From Nageia nagi (taxonomy: Eukaryota; Pinophyta), in assembly GCA_050084985.1 (NCBI GenBank), contig JBITNC010000001.1, positions 117,986,001 to 118,050,000 on the forward strand: a stretch of 64,000 nucleotides of DNA. Reading direction: 5' to 3'. Each line of letters begins with the position of its first letter. Within the stretch, counting starts at the first letter, position 1. A model generated the notes under the pieces. That model was not told the DNA's origin, made no database searches, and saw only the letters and a program-made list of their open reading frames with translations. The position numbers were made by a program, and so were the translations under genes. Of this stretch, positions 11,816-22,948 are shown in pieces.

Positions 11816-14800
11816 GTACATATATTTCAAAAAGGTCCCCAAACCAAATTCTACCATACATAAGATGTTGATCTTAACATATTTCATCTCCACACAAATC
11901 TCATCAAGTACCAAGAGATATTGAGATCATGATAAAAAAATATCATTAATGTAATAAATATAAAATCTTTTTAGTTTATTCCATACCATAAATAAATAAA
12001 TATTTCAAACCAATTGTGGATGATTTCATACATTTTCTAGAACTTAGATGAGATCATGGGTGACACTAGATTAGTAACTTTTCATCATGATCATTCAATT
12101 TATAGTTGCAACTAGTCCTAGTAATACATGTTTGAATCTTGAATTCCCATGACTCTACATAATTTGGTCTCAAGTGATGATAGCATCCCCTTAAATTCTA
12201 AAAATCCTAAATTTAATATTTCTAACCAATTAATTTTTTAACTTATCTTCTAAACTAATCTCCACACTAATTTAACCTACTCCATGGTTTCATTTTTTCA
12301 TTTTAGCCCATTATTTAGTTACTTTATTCAAAAATATAAAACAAGAAATTTTTCAAATCCTACCTCTCTCTATAGATACCTTAATCTTCACCATGATTCT
12401 CATTGATATTGTGGTGGCATCCAACTCTATTATATCAAATCTCATCCATTCTCCAAAAATGAGAAACCATAAATTATGGATTATATCCAAAAAAGGAAAC
12501 TCCAAGGTCAATAATGACTACACAATATTCACCTTTTTTGTTTTTAAACTCTCACATGTTCAGGAACATGTGATTTGTTCCCTATCACATGTGATGTTCA
12601 TAAAATGTGTGAGATTATGATAATTATCTATGATTTGTTTCATGCTTCAAGAAATTTTATGTTTAACTTTAAAAACTCATCACATTAATAAAATCAAAAC
12701 TTATAAAATATATAAAACCTTTTACACACACACAAATGATAAAACATCAAGTAATATAATACAATTTATCTTTCTTCCTCTCTCAAGTGACCACTGACCA
12801 TTATTCCAATAGATACTAATATTTTATGTCATTAATCAACTTTATTGTCTCCATCCTTCCTTATTGTCTTAATGTTTGAGAGGTAATACACTTGGTTTTT
12901 CATCATGTCCTATTCAATCAAAAAAACCATAGTCTTGATAAAACATATTTCCAATGGCCTTTGCAAATTATTATCATTAACCATTTTCTACTAAGAAAAA
13001 AGGAGAATAATCTTATCAAAACTTTAACTTGAGAATCTCCAACATTGTACAAATCCTTAGTGGTAGATATAAAGTAAGCTCATACTAACAACATTTACTA
13101 ATTAAACAATCAATATCTACTTAATATCAACTCTATTATACACAAAATATAATCAAATGAAAAAATCAAAAGCTCTACCTTAGTCATGATTAGGGTAACT
13201 ATGATTGTTTGTAACATAAGATAAGCTAATTATTCCTCCTTTAAATTTATGCATGAAAATGGTTACTTCTAACCACTCTCATTATTATCATAAACATTGG
13301 TATCCATTTTTTATTAAGCTATTCCTAATCTTTGTTCATGAATAATCCAAAAATGGGAAAAATGTATGCACCTAAAATGAGCACATGTTAAACTTAGGAA
13401 CTAGTCAGCCACCTTTGGCCTTGATCATGTGTATTCTTACCATAACCCTTGACCATCATGATCATGTTTTCACAAAGTTTTTATCATCAAATTTAGGAAA
13501 ATATGAAGTTTCCATAATTGCCTTCACAACTGTGATAGCCCAAAAAATCCCAAAATCAAGCATGAAGATAGAAACTAAAAACCTACAAACTTTTTGACCA
13601 GATTATAAACTTTCTTAAATTCTTAACATTCTACAGAAAATAGTAATTACTCCTAAGAACCTAATTATTTCTTGGAAGCTTATAAAAAGAGATCTCTATC
13701 CCACATTTGAACCCCTAACTATCAAATGAATAAAACTAACACTAGCTTTTTTAATTCTCTAATTCCTTAGCAACTTAACTCTCTGAACTCCATAATGCTA
13801 GAAGGTTTAATTAATTCCACTATCCATGATTGAATCAAATTTTGGTATAGTTTCTCATCCTTTATTTTTAATTATCTTACATTAATTATTTCATTTTAGA
13901 TTAAATATTACATGGTTGCTTTGATAAATAGTTTTGATATTATGATTAGTTAGTTAGTACAACATTAGTTAAGATGTTATACATCATTTCTTAGAATGTA
14001 TATGAATAAGTATTCTTAATATATTCTTTTTTTAGCATGCATGTAGGCTACTCCATTTGATTTTGTAGGACTTATAGGATTTACAAGAAAAGATTATATT
14101 TCAAAATAACCAAAAGATATCCTAACATCAACATCAATATTTTGAGGTCATCTAGAGATATGGTTATGTTTTGACCATTTAGTTGTTGGATACATTTTGT
14201 ATGCTTGTATGTCATATTTTCCATATAAAACTTCTACAAATATTTGTAAGTTTTATTTCTAAATTGATAAGTTTCAAAATAACTATTTGGTACCATTTGG
14301 ACTTCGATTTCAAATAATAAATTTAAATTGCTAAATTTATCCAATGGTTTTTATAATTTATTTTGATCTCTTCCTTAATTTATGTTTTATTATATAATAC
14401 ATCATTCCTCTTTTTCATCTCTATTTATTTGTATTTCTTTTTAAATTCCTTCACCCTTTTCTTTAAATTATCATTATTATTTCAAGAACCAAATATATAC
14501 TAATCTAATAGTTGGTTTTAATTTTACCCTTTCAAAATTCTTATTCAACATTCCATAAAGATGTCACTTATCTATTTTGTAGGACTCATGATAATATAAT
14601 TGTTGACTAATTTGGTGATTCAAATAATTATGGTTGTTATAATTCTTTCCTACAAATGAGAATGAGATAATACCAAAGATAGAATGGAAATATTAAAAGT
14701 AAATAAGAGAATTTGAATAAAGTTTGAAAATTAGGGGGTAATTTATATTAATAGTATCTTATTAGATTTCACTAAAAGTATAATGATTATTATCAATAAA

Positions 14801-15432
14801 GTATTATAATAATCCGACTATGGCTTGATCTTTTTTTCAATAATTGACAATAGGGTATTTTTTAAAGGTTCATTTTCACTATTTATACATTATCTAATCT
14901 TTCTATGGAGGTATGGTGATTGATTATACTAGGTAACAATTTGTAGTGTATGTAACATTTTTTATATTAGTTAACTTCTTAATTAATGATTAATAAATAT
15001 TTTTAATCTTGTTACTAGTTGCCAAAATGTATTCTTATTATTAGGTCTATGAGAACTTTTCCAAATAATCAAAAAGTGTTCAAATTGCTAAAATAAATAT
15101 CGAATAGCCAAGCTCTTAAAATTCCATTCTTTCTTTTTTTTTTATCAAAATTCTCTATTGCTAATAATATTTTAGGTACTCTTTGTAGCTTATGGGATAA
15201 AACTAGGTAGCATATATATTCGTAAACAAAAAAAGGAAGTTTGTTAGAATCATGTATGTAGTAGTATGGGTTTGAAAGGTAGATTGAAAAAATAAATGTA
15301 AATCATATTTTATACCTATTTAAAAAATGAATAAAACTTAGTGGTGTGCATCATAAGGGTTGAACTTAGATTTCAAAAAGATACATTTGATATATATACA
15401 TATATAGATCAATTGAGGCCATTACAATGGAC
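11816..15432. other. A+T-rich stretch without recognised genes
   Basis: I found no protein family, RNA gene or repeat pair in these 3.6 kb. Short open frames (12393-12620, 13385-13597) have no motifs. One compact feature is a 10-bp inverted repeat, tcacatgttc/gaacatgtga with a 2-base spacer (12552-12573), followed by the self-complementary atcacatgtgat (12584-12595). It would form a small hairpin of unknown meaning. Confidence 0.4.
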
Positions 15433-15750
15433 CATATTGTAGACATATAAAAATTATTTATTTTTTATTAATAAATCATATTTTGAGTATCTAAGCAATA
15501 TATTATTTAAATTATGAAAATATCTATAATATCAAGACTAATATCTCTTAATCATATTTATATCTAGAATTTTCTTGAGATCAATTGAGGCCATTACAAT
15601 GGACCATATTGTAGACGTATAAAAATTATTTATTTTTTATTAATAAATCATATTTTGAGTATCTAAGTAATATATTATTTAAATTATGAAAATATCTATA
15701 ATATGAAGACTAATATCTCTTAATCATATTTATATCTAGAATTATCTTGA
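15407..15750 (+). repeat. 172-bp tandem duplication across the LTR edge
   Basis: Bases 15407-15578 and 15579-15750 are nearly identical. The unit holds 31 bp of pre-insertion flank, including the CATAT target site, plus the first 141 bp of the LTR, so it arose after insertion. One visible difference is tgtagacata versus tgtagacgta, a CpG-type transition. Confidence 0.9.
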
Positions 15751-16273
15751 GAATATTATTAATATTGCATGTTCTTCTATAATTTTATTGAGATGTATAT
15801 TATTATTTCATGGTCGAGTCTCACTCTCCTTTTGTATTTACAAGTATAAATGATGTTCACAACACCATAACCTTGTAACCAATGGTGTCTCTTGAAACCA
15901 CCTATCTAAAAGTTTGTTATTCTCTAAGCTTTACATTACTTTCTATGTTCATTATATACCTTTATATTGTGAATCTAACAACATCCACTGAGTGAGAAGA
16001 TTATTGACACAACATCCAAAAACTTCTTCTTTATGATCCAAAGTGATAAATTTAAAGGATGTCAAACATTAATCTAGGTAATTTGAATATCATTACGGCT
16101 TCATTCCAAATATGATCACTTCCTTTGTATAATCATGTCACATCTTGAGGATTTCTTGCTTCTCATATTAGGTGCACACTTTGTTGATATTATTTGGATA
16201 GTCTTGGTAAGTGATTTGCATCATATATTGTAGATTTATATTTATCAAATTAAATCATAATTTAGAGTCTACA
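15438..16273 (+). repeat. 5' LTR (contains a later 172-bp duplication)
   Basis: Starts tgtagac at 15438 and ends gtctaca at 16273, giving 7-bp inverted ends. It aligns along its length with 19348-20106: shared blocks include atatctcttaatcat, ctagaatt.tcttgaga, tctcactctcctttt and aatttagagtctaca. Without the internal tandem duplication it is about 664 bp. Confidence 0.85.
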
Positions 16274-16293
16274 TTTTGGTGAACCTGACTGAT
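16274..16293 (+). other. Primer-binding site
   Basis: Directly after the 5' LTR comes ttt then tggtgaacctgactgat. The leading TGG is complementary to a tRNA 3' CCA end, as expected of a minus-strand primer site. I cannot assign the tRNA species by eye. A very similar tggggaacctaat sits at the same place in the element at 45891-52237 (minus strand). Confidence 0.65.
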
Positions 16294-19200
16294 CTTACAA
16301 TCTTAATTTTTTATTTTAGAGAATCTATTTTTATGTGGACCTTACTTAGAAACATTAGGTTTTATTTTATTTTTATTTGAATTAGTTTTTTTCAAATTAA
16401 AAAATATATATATATCACTTGGAAATCATTAGAAAATTAGGGATTTTTTACTTTCAAGAAAAACCTTGAGTTTTGAGATCATTCTATTCAATTTGGTAAG
16501 ATCTAGCATTAGAAAAATTTTCCCAAACCATATGAAAATATAATTAGAAAAAATTTCAAAATTTTCTAGGTCTATATTTGCATATTTTGATTAGTTGTGA
16601 GAAAATATTTGCAAAAAATATCACATTAGAAAATCTTAAATTTAGAAAATATTTTGTAGGTATTTGGTGATTTGTTTCATGATAAAAAACTTATCAAAAC
16701 CATAAGTCATCATAGGAAACAACTTTTGAGATTAATTAAGGCTTATTGCGTGCATTTTTGTCAATATTTTTAGAGATTTTCAAATAAAATATTTTTACAT
16801 AAAATACTAAATTTTGAAGGTTATTTCTCAAATTTTAAAAGTTCTAACGTCACAAGGCTTGTCTCATATCGTAGATATACATGCTAGCAAATTATTTTTA
16901 ATTTTGAATAGTCTAAATTACATGAATATTCATATTTCTTATATCTTGTTGTAAATGTTTTATTTAGTAGTTTATTATAACTCTAAGAGGTCATTTTTAT
17001 GGATTATGGAATATGCTAAGTGTACATTTAGATTTCATGTAAAATAAGAAACACTTAGAGTGAATCAAGATACAAAATTCTCAAACATAATGATATTTCA
17101 TCTATAGATAATCATGAATATGAAACTGATATTGATGATGATCAATTTACTACTAATATAGATTATGAGCCATATATAAATAATCTATGGATAAATATGA
17201 GTTGTATGATATTGAATTTGAAAATCTATCATTTGAGAGTCAAGCAAAATTAAAGAACACATGTTAGCTAATCCTTATTTGTTACTAGGAATTATTATAG
17301 ATCCATATTTAGCTAAGAAATATAATGAATATGAGTGATAAATCTTTCAAAATGGAACTAGAGTTGTTATTAGAAAACCCTTATGCAAGAAACCATTGTA
17401 TACAAATAATTCAAAGAAAATATTCCTTTAGCAATAATAAAAGTAATGAACATAAATAATCTAGTAAAAATAACTCAGTTAGTACAACTCTAAGTCAAGA
17501 TAGTTCAAGAATATCTCAAAAAGTAATATTGCACATGCTATAGAAATTCACAAATACAATACCCGCATCATAGATTTATTTCATCCATAGAAGATTAAAA
17601 AGGAAAAAATTGGTTGGTAGGATATAGGAAAATATGAGCTAGTTTTGTTCAATTAAGACCAATTAAGATTCGGTTATAGGATTATAGAGAGCAAAATGAT
17701 TGGTCCTTTGAGAAGTACACATTGAAGATTCTAATGCTTAATTCATTATTGCAGCATAAATCTTTTAAACTATTACCTTAGTATTAATAGAAAAGGATTA
17801 TGTACATGATTATTTAAAGGAATAAGGATATGTTTTTAATGATATTGGTGATTTGACCACTATCTAGTACCTTATAGTTTCTCATTTTACATATCATGTA
17901 TGATGCATCTCATATAGGCTTCCACTTTTATATTAGATTATACTTCAAGGTTGTATATCATTTAGGTTAGTCCCTTGCATGCATTTAGTTACCATAGAAA
18001 ATCTCATCAAGTTTTTCAATCATGCTATCTTCACATCTTCATCTTTTCAATCACTTTCTATTGCTTCTTATTTATTTTTTGCACCTTTTCATCCTCATTA
18101 GTTCATCAAGTCTTCTTCTTTTGTCAAATTTTCTTATATTTTATCTCTCATTAGGATTATAAAATGTATCATGTGAATTAAATATTTTATGTCCAAATTA
18201 ATCTTTTTTCTAGTTATTACATGTCATCCTTGTTACATCTCATGAAAAATATAAAAACTAATAATGTTCATGTCATTGCAAAAAGTATTAAAAAAATAAT
18301 TAAAGAAATAAATATATGTTCAATATAAGGAAAGGTGCATGAATTTGAATTAGGATAAAGCAAATTTAGTCTCAACTAAGGGGTTGGTTTAGTTGGGGGT
18401 ATATTTAGAATCATAAATAATTCAAATCAGGGGAGGGGTGAAATAACAAATTAGAATCAAAAGGGACAATTCATAATTTAGAATCATAAAGAGGAAAGAA
18501 TTCAATTTCAAAATATCAAAAATCAAGTTTCAAATCATTAGTCAACACAATGGAAGTCAATTTTAAGTAGCCCATTTCAAGGGTACATAGGTAAGAATAG
18601 GTACAATATATCATCTCAAACTTGATCAAATTTTAGATATTTATATATCCTAACTAAAGAGAAGAATATTATTCTTAAAATTTTTATAAAATTAAGTATG
18701 TTCATGTCCTACAAAAGCTAAAATCATGGCATTCATGCCATGTATACCAATATATTTCTCAAAAATTAGGTATCTCAAATGCTAAGACCATTGTTTATTT
18801 TGAAAATGTGGTATTGTCTCTTGTAACTATCATGTGATTTGTTTGTAATTATCTTTTGAATGCAATACATGTTCTACTCATGATGTTTTCAAAATCCTTC
18901 GAACTCCCATGAATAGAATTCTATCAAAATTCATAGGTTATACAGCACCATTTTTTGTATCTTTTGAACAAAAAATGATTCACTCATAATTATTTTGGTA
19001 TCTTTTGAACAAAAAAAGATCCATTCAAAATTATTTTTTGTATCTTTTAGATAGATAAAGATCCACTCAAAACCATTTTTGGTATCTTTTAGAAAGAAAA
19101 AGATCCACTCATAATACTTTTTGGTTTCTTTCGAATAAGAAAATATGAAATCCTAATTCTTTCATGGAGCTATTCTAGGGAAACCAAGTCAAAAAAGGGA

Positions 19201-19334
19201 CATGGAGGAGGCAACAAGTTGATGACATCTGCAAACCATTCAAGGAAGTACTCTTTAAATTCTATTAAAAAGTTCTATGCACTTCTTTTTCATTCTTTAG
19301 ATTATGCAATTTCAATGTTTTTCATTACATATCA
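16294..19334 (+). other. Internal region, no recognised coding
   Basis: About 3 kb between primer-binding site and polypurine tract. Short acidic readable pieces (for example around 17090-17200, rich in Asp, Tyr, Asn) might be a gag remnant, but no gag, protease or RT motif is visible. The 3' part carries the 42-bp minisatellite at 18951-19150. Confidence 0.5.
18951..19150 (+). repeat. 42-bp minisatellite, about 4.7 copies
   Basis: The phrase gtatcttttgaac or a variant recurs at 18957, 18998, 19040, 19082 and 19124, a spacing of 41-42 bp. The units also share aaagatccactcataatta-type sequence. The copies have diverged by scattered substitutions. The array lies just upstream of the polypurine tract of the surrounding LTR element, a common place for short tandem arrays in plant retrotransposons. 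Confidence 0.85.
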
Positions 19335-19347
19335 AAATAGGGGCAAA
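19335..19347 (+). other. Polypurine tract
   Basis: The run aaaataggggcaaa ends at the first base of the 3' LTR, where plus-strand DNA synthesis would start. Confidence 0.65.
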
Positions 19348-20106
19348 TATAGATGCCTCAAAATTATTTTTTATTTATTAAAAATTCATATTTTATGTAT
19401 CTAAACTATATGATATTTAAATCATGTTAATATCTATAATATCAAGATTAATATGCTAATTAAATGCTAAACATGTTCTAATCAAGGCAAATATCTCTTA
19501 ATCATGTTTATATCTAGAATTATCTTGAGAATATCATTAATAGTGCATGTTCTTTTATAATTCTACTGAGATGATTATTACTATTTCAAGATAGCTCTCA
19601 CTCTCCTTTTATCTTTACATGTATAAAAGAACATGCACAACACCATAACCCCTATCGGATACCTTTGATAAGTCATTATCCATAAATCAACTACAATACC
19701 CAACAATATATCTTGATGCCATCTATCTGATATTTTTTTATTCTTTGAGCTTTATATTACTTTCCATCTTTGTTAAATATCTTTATAATGTGAATCTAAC
19801 GGTGTCCATGGAGTGAGAAGATTGTTGACATGACATACATGTCGTGCTTCTTTGTGATATAGGGTGATAGATTTGGAGGATATCAAGTACTGATCTAGAT
19901 AATTCAAATATCATTATGGCTTCATCCCAAATCCGATCCAATCCTTTACATAACTATGCCACATCTCAAGGATTGCTTGCTTCTCATATCATATGCACAC
20001 TTTCTTGGTATTATTTGGATAGTGTTGATAAGTGATTTGCAGTAACTCATAATTTAGATTTATATTTATTGTAATTATTATAGGAAATCATAATTTAGAG
20101 TCTACA
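19348..20106 (+). repeat. 3' LTR
   Basis: Begins tatagatgcc (one change from the expected TGTAGA), ends tctaca, and is followed by the CATAT duplication. At 759 bp it is longer than the 5' copy without its duplication, with extra sequence near 19440-19490 and 19650-19710. The divergence between the LTRs points to an old insertion. Confidence 0.85.
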
Positions 20107-20111
20107 CATAT

Positions 20112-21137
20112 TAGGTCCCATCTAATCAAGTCTATTACATGTCCCTTTGAATACCTCTCGTGAGTGGTCTAAGTAAATTTTTCAATATATTTAATTATCT
20201 TTTATGTACTCCTTATGTGTGCTCATTAATGGAAGCATCAATAATGTACTATCTTAGCTACAGATTGATATAATTATACAGTGATTGGAATAAACTCTTA
20301 TAATGTTATGTATATCATGATCCATATGAATGTGGTCTTGATAAAATTTTTGATGGTTATAAACATAATACTCTATACTTAGCTAACAAACCACATCATG
20401 GAATCATAATTATAATCCTAAAGAAAGTGATAGGAAAGAAATATGTGGCACTATAAATGAACATGCAATACTTTCCATTTTTATTGTATTTTTTAGGTTT
20501 CATCTATGAGCAATCCTTCAAGCCATCATCCTTTAATCTCTTTTTATCTTGATGCCCCCTTTAGCTCTATACATTATTTTCTTAAAATCATAGACAAGAG
20601 AATAATATCCACAACATATAATATATGTCTATGAAGTAATTTTATCAAAGAACATCAATATTATGAGTGTAAACCCACTTGTAGCTTGATACACTATTTT
20701 CTTAAAATTAAAGATGAGAAAAGATAACAACTAGCAATATATTGTATATTTATATACTTATAATTCAAAATATAACAATATACCAATAAATAATATGTTA
20801 TCATTATGTTATCAAATATTCATACCAAATAATAAATAATTGATGCACAAAGAACTCTAAGACCTTGACCATAATTTGTATGGTAATATTTTTGATTATG
20901 AATCTATAATTTATCTATAATTACATGTGAATTTTACAATCAATTTTAAAAATATATTATAAAATATAATTTAAAATTCAAAAAAATAAAAAACATCAAC
21001 ATCGCATCTATGCTCACCCCATAATTGTAAGAGGACAAAAGAGCATATAACATTATAAAACACCTAGTACTCTTTTATCTTATTGCAATCTCTTATCAGG
21101 GTGTCTATGGTTTTGTATAAGTTTTTGTTTGTTGTAG
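20112..21137. other. Spacer with a short direct duplication
   Basis: No gene recognised. Two similar segments of about 75 bp, tagctctatacattattttc... at about 20571 and tagcttgatacactattttc... at about 20690, form a diverged direct repeat spaced by about 120 bp. Confidence 0.45.
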
Positions 21138-21261
21138 GATACATAACTTCATACAAAACTACCTTCTTTGAACTTCATTTATATCGTCATGTATGTTGCA
21201 CTGGCCCAAAACTACTAGGAATAAAATCAATTTCTGGAGGTATTAATACTCCAAGTCTAAG
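21138..21261 (+). other. Exon-like open segment with splice-site-like borders
   Basis: A T-rich tract ending gttgtag precedes an open 124-bp segment that ends ctaag|gtaatc, a good plant donor. The plus frame reads YITSYKTTFFELHLYRHVCC and GPKLLGIKSI. The minus frame is also open and reads LRLGVLIPPEIDFIP then SSFGPVQHT before a stop, so the strand is uncertain. I recognise neither. Its phase does not join cleanly to the open segment at 21446, so if both are exons they are not simply adjacent ones. Confidence 0.2.
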
Positions 21262-21445
21262 GTAATCATTCTTTTAAAATAATGTCCTCTTGAGGGGCAA
21301 TCTGTCTTATAATTATTCTGTGAAATAATAGTTTCCACTCATCGGTAGATTCCAAGCACTTCATACCAGCATTGTTGCTGTTACAGAAACATATTTGCAA
21401 TTACTGTTAAAAAAGAGTATAGAAATACATATTCTGATGTTGTAG

Positions 21446-21555
21446 ATTGCTGAAGCGTGTCTAATTAGAGGAAGATGTGTATCGGAAGGCAAACAGAGAT
21501 TTCCCATTATCGGCTATCCAACCATTAGAGAAACACTTCAGTCTACCGGGATCTA
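21446..21555 (+). other. Exon-like open segment cut by the palindrome
   Basis: After ctgatgttgtag the frame is open for 36 codons and reads IAEACLIRGRCVSEGKQRFP then IIGYPTIRETLQSTG. It ends in a stop formed at the first bases of the palindrome at 21554. It has five CpG dinucleotides within about 220 bp, unusual for this window, suggesting low-copy, less methylated DNA. The family is not recognised. The minus strand is also open over part of it (NGWIADNGKSLFAFRY), so orientation is unproven. Confidence 0.25.
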
Positions 21556-21910
21556 ATCCATCCACCATTTCATGTTAAAAAAGATATTCCAAAATAAATT
21601 AAATCCATCCACCATTCCATATCAAAAAAGATATTCCAAAATAATTGGGTAATTAAGAAAGATGCCTATGGAGGAAATGAAGATGGATACAGTCCTTATA
21701 ATATTCTGCTAAACCTCAGCCCATATATATTATATATATATGGGCTGAGGTTTAGCAGAATATTATAAGGACTGTATCCATCTTCATTTCCTCCATAGGC
21801 ATCTTTCTTAATTACCCAATTATTTTGGAATATCTTTTTTGATATGGAATGGTGGATGGATTTAATTTATTTTGGAATATCTTTTTTAACATGAAATGGT
21901 GGATGGATTA
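21554..21910. repeat. Perfect inverted repeat: 177-bp arms, 3-base loop
   Basis: Left arm 21554-21730 and right arm 21734-21910 are exact reverse complements as far as I can read, centred on 21732. Each arm carries two direct copies (about 47-bp spacing) of an atccatccaccatt... unit; the copies differ at a few bases, and those differences are mirrored exactly in the other arm. The outer ends read TA-ATCCATCC ... GGATGGAT-TA, which would fit a TA target site and a Stowaway-like (Tc1/mariner) foldback MITE. A hairpin small-RNA locus or an assembly or cloning artefact are alternatives. Absence of any mismatch implies a very recent origin. Confidence 0.9.
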
Positions 21911-21912
21911 TA

Positions 21913-21953
<41 letters not shown>
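21911..21953. repeat. (TA)n microsatellite
   Basis: TA-rich tract directly next to the palindrome's right end; simple repeats often sit beside foldback insertions. Confidence 0.9.
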
Positions 21954-21954
<1 letters not shown>

Positions 21955-21971
21955 CCACCATTGTTTCTTTC

Positions 21972-21981
21972 TATATAAATA
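21972..21981 (+). promoter_or_regulatory. TATA-box-like element
   Basis: The sequence tatataaata in ctatataaatatacacaccc fits the plant core-promoter consensus. Transcription would start about 25-35 bases downstream, near 22005, at the head of the CpG-rich ORF at 22001-22405. The adjacent TA repeat makes a chance match easy, so this is tentative. Confidence 0.35.
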
Positions 21982-22000
21982 TACACACCCGCACCAACGA

Positions 22001-22405
22001 ATGAAATGTAGATGCCAGGCTAAGAATCATATTTTCCTAAAGAAGAATCATTTTCTGCTGGTATCTGAATTATTTAAAGCCTCACCAATCCATTTGCGCC
22101 GACCAGAAAGCTTAGTGGACACAAGCGGGGCCATCTTATCAACATACAAGATGACCAAAATCTTACATCACGTTACTCTCATTGCGAGATCCATGAATAA
22201 ATCCCAGATGTCCGCGCACTATCCTTTCTCGTTTTCTGTTGTTGCTACGGCTGCCTCTTTTATTTCTAGCCTGTCTAATGGCGGGCTCCGTCTGAGCCTC
22301 CAACCATTTTCAACGAATTTAAGTTCGATGTGTGAAAAACAAGGGATTAGCGTATCCACAAATTTAACAAGACCAAAATTTATGAATGCAATAGCATACC
22401 TTTAA
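22001..22405 (+). CDS. Hypothetical 134-codon ORF in the CpG-retaining locus
   Basis: The ATG at 22001 opens a 134-codon frame; the same frame runs open from 21896 through the TA repeat. A later in-frame Met (near 22151, MTKILHHV) would fit the TATA box better. The segment MNKSQMSAHYPFSFSVVATA is followed by ASFISSLSNGGLRLSLQPFS. It is rich in Ser, Ala, Leu and Arg/Lys and poor in acidic residues, like an organelle-targeting peptide, so this could be a first exon. There are about 17 CpGs in 400 bp, far above the surroundings. The minus strand is also nearly open (two stops in about 137 codons, including MAPLVSTKLSGRRKWIGEAL), so orientation and reality are unproven. No family recognised. Confidence 0.35.
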   Translation: MKCRCQAKNHIFLKKNHFLLVSELFKASPIHLRRPESLVDTSGAILSTYKMTKILHHVTLIARSMNKSQMSAHYPFSFSVVATAASFISSLSNGGLRLSLQPFSTNLSSMCEKQGISVSTNLTRPKFMNAIAYL

Positions 22406-22740
22406 AAATGCATTTTTGTAGTATAGAATTTCTTTTGCCAAAATTGTGTACATATTTGTGGAGGTATGTCCGATATACCTTGAGTGCATATATTTCAAAT
22501 CAGCCAAAATCAGACACTGTAAACAATCAAGGTCAAAGTTAATCATTTGCTGTTCAAAGTATATGTAGAATTCAGCTAGAGATATCCTTTGGTATTTCTT
22601 TTTGATTTATTGTACACAATAGTAATTCACCTCTCTACTTCAATATGGTTTTTCTCAAAATAATAATATCTAAAAATAATTTGTTTAATTATAATTTAAT
22701 ATATTCATGTTTTTCTTAAAAGATACATATATAATATATA
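22406..22740. other. Non-coding A+T-rich spacer
   Basis: Nothing recognised. CpG content falls back to the low level of the rest of the window after about 22480. Confidence 0.4.
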
Positions 22741-22752
22741 TATTTCTATTTT

Positions 22753-22936
22753 TTTTGTTAGATAAATCATTTCGTGAGAGAGAACTTTTGTTTTCTCATC
22801 GACATCTACCATAATTCGATAAGATTTTACATACTATGCAGGTGAGGGGGAGAGATTTGAACATGAGAACTCCTTTTTTCCACTAAGGAGTTTTAACAAC
22901 CCATTTTTCACCAACTCCTTTCATAATTGTTGGTAC
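22753..22936 (-). mobile_element. tRNA-derived SINE, minus-strand copy with 12-bp TSD
   Basis: On the minus strand the element starts at 22936 and ends in an A-rich tail at 22753-22760. It is flanked by the exact 12-bp duplication tatttctatttt (22741-22752 and 22937-22948), the mark of LINE-type target-primed insertion. A box-B-like gttcaaatc (22854-22862, read on the minus strand) and an A-box-like ggagttggtgaaaaatgg about 50 bp upstream fit an RNA polymerase III promoter. It is homologous to 7453-7632. The intact TSD makes this the younger of the two copies. Confidence 0.8.
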
Positions 22937-22948
22937 TATTTCTATTTT

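Larger units (their letters stand above)
15438..20106 (+). mobile_element. Complete LTR retrotransposon without recognisable pol (LARD-like), TSD CATAT
   Basis: Two related LTRs bound about 3.1 kb of internal DNA. The LTRs start TGTAGA (or TATAGA) and end GTCTACA. The 5-bp duplication CATAT flanks the element exactly (15433-15437 and 20107-20111). A primer-binding-type sequence tggtgaacctgactgat lies just inside the 5' LTR, and a purine run just before the 3' LTR. The plus orientation follows from these two sites. No gag, protease, RT or integrase wording is visible inside, so this looks like a large retrotransposon derivative that depended on a partner for its enzymes. Confidence 0.85.

Noticed and set aside
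12552-12595. Short palindromes as an operator or terminator
   Set aside because: No gene adjoins them, and 10-bp inverted repeats are expected by chance in long A+T-rich sequence.
18951-19150. CRISPR-like array
   Set aside because: The whole 42-bp unit repeats with no unique spacers, and the context is a plant retrotransposon.
21911-21953. (TA)n tract as a hairpin or terminator
   Set aside because: Simple dinucleotide repeat; any hairpin is a trivial consequence of composition.
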